This document shows, piece after piece, positions 39,448 to 47,875 of a stretch of 64,000 bases of DNA. The DNA comes from Aestuariibaculum sp. M13. Lineage in GTDB: Bacteria; Bacteroidota; Bacteroidia; Flavobacteriales; Flavobacteriaceae. The stretch covers positions 821,548-885,547 of the forward strand of contig NZ_JANIAC010000001.1 in NCBI RefSeq assembly GCF_024723255.1. The letters run 5' to 3'. Made by a program: the position numbers and the translations under genes. The notes below the pieces were generated by a model. That model did no database searches, had not been told where the DNA came from, and saw only the letters and a list, made by a program, of their open reading frames with translations. How positions within the stretch are numbered: position 1 is the stretch's first letter; every line of letters begins with the position of its first letter.

Positions 39448-42400
39448 ATGACAAACTATTCCTTTTTTAAACATCAATTTTTCTTACTCAAAGTGAGACA
39501 AAAAACACCACCGTTCGAAAAGGTATTTCAAACTCTTTTGGTGGGTGTTTTCGTTATATTTTCAGGAGTATTACATGCGCAAAATATAACTATTAGCGGA
39601 ACTATTACAGACGGAGGAGACTTAGGAGGTCCTCTGCCAGGGGTTACTGTAATTGTTAAAGGCACATCCAATGGAACCTCTACGGACTTCGATGGTAATT
39701 ATTCCTTAAACAATGTTCCTTCAAATGCCGTACTACTTTTTTCTTATGTTGGCTATAAATCGCAGGAATTAGCCGTTAATAATCAATCTACAATAAATGT
39801 TACACTGCAAGTTGACGTAAGCCAGCTTGATGAAATTGTAATAGTTGACTACGGTTACGGTAAAGTAAAAAAAACCGATATGACTGGTTCTACTGCAAGT
39901 ATAAGCAGTAAAGAACTGTCTACAATCCCTATTTCTAATGCTGCCGAGGCATTAACCGGACGACTTCCAGGTGTTAATGTTACTTCTGCCGATGGTGAAC
40001 CTGGTGCCGAAATTAGAATTCGTGTGAGGGGTGGTACTTCTTTATCTCAAGATAATAGTCCCCTTTATGTGGTAGATGGATTTATTGTGGGTAGTATTGA
40101 TAATATTCCAGTAAACGACATTGCCAGCATCGATGTTTTAAAAGATGCCGCTGCTACTGCTGTATATGGAGCTCAAGCTTCTAACGGTGTAATTGTCGTT
40201 ACAACTAAAAACCCTGTTGCTGGAAAAACCTCTATTTCATACAACAACTTCTTCCAGTTTAACGAATTACCTCAAGATAGAAAATATGACGTTTTGAGTC
40301 CTTATGAATTTGTTTTAGCAAATTACGAATATCAGGCTTTAAGAGGCCAAACCGCTATTGAGGGTTTTGAAAAATATTTTGGTAAATATGAGGATTTAGA
40401 ACTTTATAAAGAGCGTAAACCTACCGATTGGCAGGATGAGCTGTTTGGAGGCTCGAGATTATCTCAATATCACAACTTATCAGTTGGTGGTGGTACAGAA
40501 ATGACTAAAATGAACTTAAGTATCTCACATAATGCTGATGAAGGATTATTAACTGGTTCTGCTTATGAAAGAACAGCTGTTAATTTTAAATTAAATCAAA
40601 AAATATCAGATCGCTTATCATTCGATGCTCAAGCAAGAATTACAAACTCTATTAGAGATGGAGCTGGTACTTCTAGTGGACAATTAAGTATAAAAGATGC
40701 TGTACAAACACGACCTGTAAATGGTATTGCCGATGAATTAGATATCGATTTAAATCAGGTAAATGAAGATGATGATTTTCAACAATTCCTTTTAGGTTTA
40801 ATTAACCCTAACGATTTAGTTGAACAAGACTGGAGAAAAAGAACAGATTACGATTATGTTTTTAACGCGGCATTAACCTGGAAAATCACAGACAATATAA
40901 CAGCTAAATCTTCTTTCTCCCGAAATAAAGGTTTCCAGGAAGATTTAAGATTCTATGGCCCATTAACAAGTGAATCATTCAACAATGGAGGTAGCTTACC
41001 TTTAGGTCAACGCTCTAATAGAAATGATCACAGTTACAGATGGATTAATACCTTAAATTATAAAAAGGACTGGGGAGATTCAAGACTTGATGTTTTGGTT
41101 GGTCATGAAGTATCTTCAAGTGGAGGCCACAGTGATTTCTTAAGAGCCGAAAACTTCCGTTTATCAATAACTCCTGAAGAGTTATTTGCAAATATGCAAT
41201 TTGGTGATGCTGATAGATTTTCAACCTCAGAATTTACTGAAAGTAATAGAAAATCATTATTTGGACGTTTCGATTTTAATCTTCAGGAAAAATTTATTTT
41301 CACTCTTACAGCCAGAGCAGATCAATCTAGTAAATTTAGTAAAGATAACAACTTAGGAATCTTCCCTGCATTAGCTTTTGCATGGAAACTGGAAGAAGAA
41401 AACTTCTTAAAAGATTCAAAATGGATTGATCAATTAAAATTAAGAATTTCTTATGGAGAAACAGGTAACGATCGTATTGGCACAGGCCTAAACCAGTTTT
41501 TATTTAGTGCAACAACAAATAGAGGACCTGGTTTCGGAAACGTAGATAACATTTATTACGAACCTGAAAGTTCATCGCTTTATAATCCTGACTTAAAATG
41601 GGAAACTACTGTTACAAGTAACTACGGTTTAGATTTCACATTTTTTAATAAACGTCTAAACGGTAGTTTAGATTATTATAAAAATGAAACCCGCGATTTA
41701 CTATATACTCAAGCCATCCCTACCAATACTGGATTTAACGAGCAATATGCAAATATTGGTAGTACAGCAAATAAGGGAGTGGAACTAGGATTAACCGGTT
41801 ACATTGTAGACAATAAAGACTTTACGCTATCTGCCAACTTCAATATTGGACATAACGTTCTTACAATTGAAAAACTTGATGGAACACAATCTAGATTTGC
41901 TCAATCAAACTGGGCAAGTACCGATTTAAGAAACCGAAATGATTACATTTTAGAACTTGGAGGTAAAATTGGTAATATGTATGGTTTTGTTACCGATGGT
42001 TTTTATTCTGTAGATGATTTTGATAGCTATAACGAAGTTAGCAACACGTATGCATTAAAAGATGACATTGCCGATGCCTCAGGAACAGTTGGTGGCGCTT
42101 TAAGACCTGGTAGTTTAAAACTTAAAGATTTAAATGATGATGGTGTTATTAATGACTTAGACCGAAGAATAATCGGTAATGCGCTACCTGATTTCCAAGG
42201 TGGTTTTGGAGTAAACCTACGTTGGAAAAACTTCGATTTATCAACATTCTTTAACTACCAGGTAGGAAATGATGTTTACAATACAGGAAAAATACAATTC
42301 AATCAATTAAGAAGGGTAACCAATGGTAACCTATTGCAAACAATGAGCCTTGAAAATAGATTCACCTATCTAGATATCGACGGGTCTATTACAGGAACAC

Positions 42401-42762
42401 CAGGTGGTATAGTAACTAATCTGGAAGACTTACGAACACTTAACGAAGGTAAGAACATTTGGTCTCACGCCAGCCATGGTATAGCTGCTGCTGTAATTCA
42501 TGATTGGGCTATTGAAGACGGTTCTTTTTTAAGATTAAATAACTTAACTTTAGGGTATAGTCTACCAGAAAAACTAATTTCTAAAGTAGGTTTATCTAAA
42601 TTCAGAGTATTTGCTACGGGAAGAAACTTAGCCATTTGGACAAAATACTCAGGATATGACCCAGAAGTTAACTCTAGTAGTAATCCATTTACTCCTGGTT
42701 TAGACCGATCTTCTTTCCCAAGAGCCCGCTCGTACACCTTTGGAGTTAACTTAACATTCTAA
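39448..42762 (+). CDS. SusC-like TonB-dependent outer-membrane receptor
   Basis: The 1104-residue protein has a long charged N-terminal lead before the signal helix (cleavage near VLHAQ), a carboxypeptidase-regulatory-like domain (PLPGVTVIVKGTSNGTSTD), a TonB box (DEIVIVDYGYGK), the plug (GRLPGVNVTSADGEPG, VLKDAAATAVYGAQASNGV) and the barrel, ending in the aromatic YTFGVNLTF. It forms the outer-membrane importer with the SusD lipoprotein encoded next. As the first gene of the homogalacturonan operon it most likely takes up pectin oligosaccharides. Its promoter carries the operator pair described at 39237 and 39333. Confidence 0.96.
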   Translation: MTNYSFFKHQFFLLKVRQKTPPFEKVFQTLLVGVFVIFSGVLHAQNITISGTITDGGDLGGPLPGVTVIVKGTSNGTSTDFDGNYSLNNVPSNAVLLFSYVGYKSQELAVNNQSTINVTLQVDVSQLDEIVIVDYGYGKVKKTDMTGSTASISSKELSTIPISNAAEALTGRLPGVNVTSADGEPGAEIRIRVRGGTSLSQDNSPLYVVDGFIVGSIDNIPVNDIASIDVLKDAAATAVYGAQASNGVIVVTTKNPVAGKTSISYNNFFQFNELPQDRKYDVLSPYEFVLANYEYQALRGQTAIEGFEKYFGKYEDLELYKERKPTDWQDELFGGSRLSQYHNLSVGGGTEMTKMNLSISHNADEGLLTGSAYERTAVNFKLNQKISDRLSFDAQARITNSIRDGAGTSSGQLSIKDAVQTRPVNGIADELDIDLNQVNEDDDFQQFLLGLINPNDLVEQDWRKRTDYDYVFNAALTWKITDNITAKSSFSRNKGFQEDLRFYGPLTSESFNNGGSLPLGQRSNRNDHSYRWINTLNYKKDWGDSRLDVLVGHEVSSSGGHSDFLRAENFRLSITPEELFANMQFGDADRFSTSEFTESNRKSLFGRFDFNLQEKFIFTLTARADQSSKFSKDNNLGIFPALAFAWKLEEENFLKDSKWIDQLKLRISYGETGNDRIGTGLNQFLFSATTNRGPGFGNVDNIYYEPESSSLYNPDLKWETTVTSNYGLDFTFFNKRLNGSLDYYKNETRDLLYTQAIPTNTGFNEQYANIGSTANKGVELGLTGYIVDNKDFTLSANFNIGHNVLTIEKLDGTQSRFAQSNWASTDLRNRNDYILELGGKIGNMYGFVTDGFYSVDDFDSYNEVSNTYALKDDIADASGTVGGALRPGSLKLKDLNDDGVINDLDRRIIGNALPDFQGGFGVNLRWKNFDLSTFFNYQVGNDVYNTGKIQFNQLRRVTNGNLLQTMSLENRFTYLDIDGSITGTPGGIVTNLEDLRTLNEGKNIWSHASHGIAAAVIHDWAIEDGSFLRLNNLTLGYSLPEKLISKVGLSKFRVFATGRNLAIWTKYSGYDPEVNSSSNPFTPGLDRSSFPRARSYTFGVNLTF

Positions 42763-42780
42763 TTAAAAAAATTGATTGAT

Positions 42781-44595
42781 ATGAAACTTAAATATTTATT
42801 AGCTTTTATACCAGCTTTAATGATATCGTCTTGTAGTAAAGACTTTTTAGAACCCGATTCTATTTCAACATTCGACCTTGATTATATATATTCTAATGTC
42901 GACGATGCCAGAAATGGAGTTAACGCCGTTTATTCCTATTTCAACCAAGATGCATTTAGATCCAGATTATCTAATAACATGACTGGAATTACAGATATTG
43001 AAATTGGTTACCATAACGGAGAATACGATAATGGTCGTCGTGAAATTTGGAATGCTGATGCACTTTCATCAAACAACGACTTAAATATTGTTTGGACATA
43101 TGCCTATCGTGCCATTAGAGACGCAAATATTGCTATCGAAGGAATTACGAATAGTGGCAATTTAGATTCTGATGACGCCAATATTAAAACAACTTTTAAT
43201 CAGTTGTTAGGAGAAGCTTATACATTAAGAGCTTACTGGTATAGTATGTTAACTTTCTATTTTGGAGACGTACCTTACGTAACCGAGGCTCCTGTTGCCG
43301 GCGCCGATTTCTTTTTTCCTAAAACAAATAGAAACACTATTCTATCTAATGAAATTGAAGCTTTAATGGCTGTGGAGGAAAACATGCAATGGGCAGATGC
43401 TTTACCATATGGTATTGAACAAGTAAACCGTGAATATACCATTGGTATGATTGCGAGATTAGCTCTGCAACGTGGTGGGTATTATTTAAAACCAGATTTA
43501 AGTATGGTTAGAGACAGTGATTACTTAGACTACTACCAAATTGCTAAAACCTACTCTCAAAAATTGATAAACTTAAAAGATCGTGAATTATCATCAGATT
43601 TCAGACAGATATTTTACAATCAAAATATTTTCTTATCACCTGTAAATCAAGATATTTTATTTGAAGTTCCTTTTGCTAAAGGCGGTGGTGATGTAGGCTG
43701 GAACATTGGTATTAACGTTATCGGTGGAACAGATGCAAAACACGATTATGGATCTGGAGGAAACTATATGGCCATGCCTGCAACCTATTATATGTCTTTC
43801 GATAGTAAAGATTTACGCCGCGAAGTTACTTGTGGTTTATTTAAAGTAACCATGCAAGATACCTTAGATCATGTTGGTGTTGGTAATATCTCTCAAGGAA
43901 AATGGAACAGACGTTTATTACCAGAGCCTCCTGGACGCGAATCTGCAAAAGGAACAGGAATTAACTGGCCAATGATGCGTTATGCCGATGTACTATTAAT
44001 GTTTGCTGAAGCTGAAAACGAATTAAATGGTCCGACTATGGAAGCGCAAAATGCATTCAAAAGAGTTCGTCAACGTGCATTCGATGCGGCAGACTGGAGC
44101 ACTAAAGTTGATACTTACATGTCACAAGTATCAACCTCTAAGCAAACCTTTTTTGATGCCATCGTAGATGAGCGCGCCTGGGAATTTGGTGGTGAAATGA
44201 TTAGAAAATATGAGTTAATACGTTGGGGTAATTATTCAGAGAAAATTCAGGAAACAGTTGACGGTCTTAAAAAACTGGCAGACGAAGCTTTTGCTGGTGT
44301 TGGTACAGGACCAGACTATATGTTTTGGAAAACCGATGATGATGGAAACTTCCTTGTACTTAATCCGGATAATAAAATTGCAGTGGCACCAGATAACACT
44401 TGGATAAGACAACCATTCTTAATAGCCTTACACAACGACACTACCACCTATTCTGAATTTATTTTAAATGATTTCGAGAATTATATTAACGGACCAAAAC
44501 CAGGAGTCGTAAGATACATCTTTCCAATTCCTGTAACTGCTATAGATAATAGCCAAGGAACTTTGGCTAATGATGGCTACCAATTCACTAACTAA
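42781..44595 (+). CDS. SusD-like substrate-binding lipoprotein
   Basis: About 604 residues from the ATG at 42781; an in-frame TTG at 42772 only adds three residues before a normal lipoprotein signal (lipid Cys18, MISSCSK) and is rejected. The SusD pattern is present: TPR-like helices in the N-terminal half (GEAYTLRAYWYSML) and the C-terminal RPP/SusD block (NWPMMRYADVLLMFAEAENEL, ERAWEFGGEMIRKYELIRW). SusD caps the SusC barrel and captures the glycan at the cell surface. It starts 18 bases after the SusC stop. Confidence 0.95.
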   Translation: MKLKYLLAFIPALMISSCSKDFLEPDSISTFDLDYIYSNVDDARNGVNAVYSYFNQDAFRSRLSNNMTGITDIEIGYHNGEYDNGRREIWNADALSSNNDLNIVWTYAYRAIRDANIAIEGITNSGNLDSDDANIKTTFNQLLGEAYTLRAYWYSMLTFYFGDVPYVTEAPVAGADFFFPKTNRNTILSNEIEALMAVEENMQWADALPYGIEQVNREYTIGMIARLALQRGGYYLKPDLSMVRDSDYLDYYQIAKTYSQKLINLKDRELSSDFRQIFYNQNIFLSPVNQDILFEVPFAKGGGDVGWNIGINVIGGTDAKHDYGSGGNYMAMPATYYMSFDSKDLRREVTCGLFKVTMQDTLDHVGVGNISQGKWNRRLLPEPPGRESAKGTGINWPMMRYADVLLMFAEAENELNGPTMEAQNAFKRVRQRAFDAADWSTKVDTYMSQVSTSKQTFFDAIVDERAWEFGGEMIRKYELIRWGNYSEKIQETVDGLKKLADEAFAGVGTGPDYMFWKTDDDGNFLVLNPDNKIAVAPDNTWIRQPFLIALHNDTTTYSEFILNDFENYINGPKPGVVRYIFPIPVTAIDNSQGTLANDGYQFTN

Positions 44596-44610
44596 ACTAG
44601 ACTAAGAAAC

Positions 44611-46284
44611 ATGAAAAATAAAAGTAATATATTTAATATAAGAACACTCTTATTTTTATCCTTAATCGTTACCATGTTTAACGCTTGTGATAAAGATGAT
44701 GAGGGAAGTTATGACAAAACCCGTCTGTTTCGCCCTGTTCTAAACCAGCCACTTTTCGCTGAAGGCAATTCAATTGTGGTAAACATGGCTAAGCTTAAAG
44801 GAGCTGTTGGCTATACTATAGAAGTTAGTCGCGACACTTTTCAGACCATAGAGTACACAATTCCTTCCGACACAAATTATGTTGAAATCAATGCAAATAA
44901 TGTTGGAGAAGAATTATTTTGGAATACTATTTATCAGGTAAGAGCAACAGCTCATGAAGCAGATCCTCAATATGATAGTAAAATATCTGATTTTGGTGGC
45001 GTTCGTACAGAACGTTTCCCTTCAATTCTTAAAGTACCGGCTTCTTACGATGTTACCGACGTTGCTGCAAGGGTTACTTGGGAACCTTTAGGAGATGCCA
45101 TTACAGGAATAAAAGCATTCTCTTCAGACGATTTAAGGCTTACAACACCTTTAGCGGAAGCTTCGGTTACATCAGAAGAATTTTTGGCTGGAGAAGGATT
45201 TATTAGTGGTCTAGATCCGGACACTAAATATCAAATTGCTATTTATAGCGGAACTGAATTAAGAGGTTGGGTAAACTATTCCACTTTAATCGCAGAACCT
45301 GATTATACAAGTATTCCTAATTTAATTGATGTTAGAGATAATGAAAGTGCTTCAGCTGTAAAAGATGCTGTAGCATCGGCTGCAGATGGAGGAACCATTC
45401 TTGTTAAAAGGGGAGTTACTTACGATTTACCTTCTACTGCACTTGATAAATCTATAACAATTAGAGCTGCTTATGGTTTTGGTGAACAGCAAGCAAAATT
45501 ATATACTACAGGTAACTGGAATATTGCCTCTGGCTCTAACATTAATCATATTCGATTCATAGATATAGAAATTAGAGGAGAAGATTACGGTGGAGATTAT
45601 GTTTTTAACCCTTCAAGTGGAAATACCAACGTCACAGAATTACTTTTCGATAACTGTAAAATCGGAACGTTAAGAGGTATTGTAAGATTAAGAGGTACAA
45701 ACGCCCTTATAGAAACATATGAGATAAGAAACACTGTTGTAGACAGCATTGGTGGTTATGGGCTTCTAACCTGTGATACAAACCCTGGGGACCCTCAAAC
45801 AGCTACTGTTAATAACATTAAGTTTATTAATAGTACTTTCAATAAAATCCAAATGGGAATTCAATCTAGAAATTCGTCGCAGTCTATAGTTATTGATGGA
45901 TGCACCATGGCTAATATTAATACCCTTTTCAGATACAGAGGTGGAGATGGCAATAATGATGTTGCTCAGGGAATTAGTATTACAAATACAATTATAGGGC
46001 ATAATTGGGATCCTACAGGCACAAAAGAAGGTGATGATCTTGCTGTTAAAGGTACCGATAGTGGAGGATTAGGTGGTACTAATTTTACTGTACTTAACAC
46101 TTATACCACTACTGATTTCGTTTTTAGTTCTGGAACTGAAATTGGAGAAATAACTGTCGGTAATGCAGGTGCTTCTCAAGATATTTTATGGGTAGATCCT
46201 GAAAATAATAATTTCAATTTCTTAACTCCTGCCTTTATAGGGCAATACACAGCAGGTGACCCAAGATGGCGTGCTAAATTATAG
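44611..46284 (+). CDS. Surface glycan-binding lipoprotein (DUF4957/DUF5123-type)
   Basis: The 557-residue lipoprotein (lipid Cys26, MFNACDK) occupies the SusE/F position after SusD. Two fibronectin-III-like domains (about residues 40-235) are followed by a right-handed beta-helix (about 245-500: GGTILVKRGVTYDLPS, SITIRAAYGFGEQQ, KFINSTFNKIQMGI) of the DUF4957/DUF5123 kind found in pectin loci. No lyase or esterase residues are recognised, so it is called a binding protein that holds pectin at the surface. A terminator-like hairpin follows, separating it from the lyase genes. Confidence 0.8.
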   Translation: MKNKSNIFNIRTLLFLSLIVTMFNACDKDDEGSYDKTRLFRPVLNQPLFAEGNSIVVNMAKLKGAVGYTIEVSRDTFQTIEYTIPSDTNYVEINANNVGEELFWNTIYQVRATAHEADPQYDSKISDFGGVRTERFPSILKVPASYDVTDVAARVTWEPLGDAITGIKAFSSDDLRLTTPLAEASVTSEEFLAGEGFISGLDPDTKYQIAIYSGTELRGWVNYSTLIAEPDYTSIPNLIDVRDNESASAVKDAVASAADGGTILVKRGVTYDLPSTALDKSITIRAAYGFGEQQAKLYTTGNWNIASGSNINHIRFIDIEIRGEDYGGDYVFNPSSGNTNVTELLFDNCKIGTLRGIVRLRGTNALIETYEIRNTVVDSIGGYGLLTCDTNPGDPQTATVNNIKFINSTFNKIQMGIQSRNSSQSIVIDGCTMANINTLFRYRGGDGNNDVAQGISITNTIIGHNWDPTGTKEGDDLAVKGTDSGGLGGTNFTVLNTYTTTDFVFSSGTEIGEITVGNAGASQDILWVDPENNNFNFLTPAFIGQYTAGDPRWRAKL

Positions 46285-46305
46285 GTTTAATTTCTAACCA
46301 ATTTT

Positions 46306-46351
46306 AAAGTGGGTATCTTATCGGCAATATGCTTTTAGATATCCACTTTTT
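46306..46351 (+). terminator. Terminator-like hairpin (attenuator candidate) between SusCD/SGBP and the lyase genes
   Basis: AAAGTGGGTATCT (46306-46318) pairs with AGATATCCACTTT (46337-46349) at 12 of 13 positions, followed by more T residues. It lies 22 bases after the SGBP stop and 23 bases before the PL1 start. The next genes continue on the same strand without an obvious new promoter, so partial termination that lowers enzyme expression relative to SusCD is plausible. Confidence 0.7.
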
Positions 46352-46373
46352 AATATCATTTAAACACTTTACA

Positions 46374-47873
46374 ATGAAATTATACTTTAAAATAATTTTA
46401 TTTACGCTTCCCTACCTATTATCGTGCAATTCATCACAAGAAGAACCTGTAGAATACGTTGAAATTATCGATTCTGTTACAGATGAGGAAGAATCCAATA
46501 CAGTCAAGCCAACACCTATCAACGAGGAAGCATTTGCCTTTCCTGGAGCTGAAGGTTTTGGCCAAAACACTACTGGTGGTCGCGGAGGTAAAGTTTTATT
46601 TGTAACTACACTTAACGATTACGGTTCAGGAAGTTTAAGAGAAGCTGTTAATACACAAGGGGCACGTTATATTTTGTTTAAGGTTTCAGGAACCATAAGG
46701 CTACTCTCTGAATTAAAAATAAACAATGGAGACGTAACCATCGCAGGACAAACAGCTCCAGGAGATGGGATTTGCTTAAAAAATTACCCTGTAACCATCA
46801 ATGCAGATAATGTTATTATTCGATACCTGCGTTTTAGAATGGGTGACGAAGCTAAACAAGAAGGCGATGCCATTGGCAGCCGATTTCATAAAAATATAAT
46901 CATAGATCATTGTTCCTTTAGCTGGTCTACAGATGAAACCGTTTCTATATATAACAACGAAAACACAACCCTACAATGGTGTTTTATAACAGAAAGCTTA
47001 AGAAACTCTGTTCACGATAAAGGGTCGCACGGCTATGGTGGTATCTGGGGTGGAAAAAACGCATCTTTCCATCATAACTTATTGGCTCATCACGATAGTC
47101 GAAACCCGCGTTTAGGTGAATATGCCGGCTCAGCATTCGCATTAACAGATCTTGTTGATTTAAGAAACAATGTGATTTACAACTGGCAAGGTAATAGCGC
47201 TTACGGCGGTGAAGCTATGAATGTCAACATTGTTAATTGCTATTATAAACCCGGACCTGCAACAACAAAAACAACGCGTATCATGTCTATTGACAAAAAC
47301 AAAGTTGAAGGTACCGAAGTTTACAATATATGGGGGAAATTTTTTATTGACGGCAACTATGTAGAAGGAAGTTCACAAACAACAAACGACAATTGGACAT
47401 ACGGGGTATACAATCAATTTCACAGCAGTTATGGTACCGTTTCTGATGAAGACAAAATTGCTATGAAAATGCAAGAACCACATAATATCAACAATAATGT
47501 AACAACGCATTCAGCACAGACGGCTTATGAACGTGTTTTAAATTACGGGGGCGCTTCATTTAAACGTGATATCATTGATACCCGGATTGTAAACGATGTA
47601 AAAAATAAAATTTACTCATTTGAAGGTTCAAACGGGAGCACAAATGGCATTATTGACACACAAAGCGATGTTGGCGGATGGTCTGAACTAGTATCGGAAA
47701 CACCTCCTACAGATACTTCGGGCGACGGTATGCCAGACGCTTGGAAAGAAACTATGAAACTAAAAATAACAGACAACAATCCTAATGGTCACGAATTAAG
47801 TACCGGTTATGAAAACATAGAAGTATACATAAACAGTCTTGTTGCTTCAATTACCGAAAATCAAAACAAATAA
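46374..47873 (+). CDS. PL1-like pectate lyase lipoprotein
   Basis: About 499 residues from the ATG at 46374; a frame start at 46329 lies inside the hairpin loop and would bury the lipoprotein signal (lipid Cys18, YLLSCNS). After a short acidic linker comes the beta-helix (AFPGAEGFGQNTTGGRGGK, GQTAPGDGI, IIDHCSFSWSTDE, GSHGYGGIWGG, HHNLLAHHDSRNPR), then a calcium-type DTSGDGMPDAW motif. It is closely related to the lyase half of the next gene, suggesting duplication. Surface endo-cleavage of de-esterified homogalacturonan is the expected role. Confidence 0.9.
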   Translation: MKLYFKIILFTLPYLLSCNSSQEEPVEYVEIIDSVTDEEESNTVKPTPINEEAFAFPGAEGFGQNTTGGRGGKVLFVTTLNDYGSGSLREAVNTQGARYILFKVSGTIRLLSELKINNGDVTIAGQTAPGDGICLKNYPVTINADNVIIRYLRFRMGDEAKQEGDAIGSRFHKNIIIDHCSFSWSTDETVSIYNNENTTLQWCFITESLRNSVHDKGSHGYGGIWGGKNASFHHNLLAHHDSRNPRLGEYAGSAFALTDLVDLRNNVIYNWQGNSAYGGEAMNVNIVNCYYKPGPATTKTTRIMSIDKNKVEGTEVYNIWGKFFIDGNYVEGSSQTTNDNWTYGVYNQFHSSYGTVSDEDKIAMKMQEPHNINNNVTTHSAQTAYERVLNYGGASFKRDIIDTRIVNDVKNKIYSFEGSNGSTNGIIDTQSDVGGWSELVSETPPTDTSGDGMPDAWKETMKLKITDNNPNGHELSTGYENIEVYINSLVASITENQNK

Positions 47874-47875
47874 AC

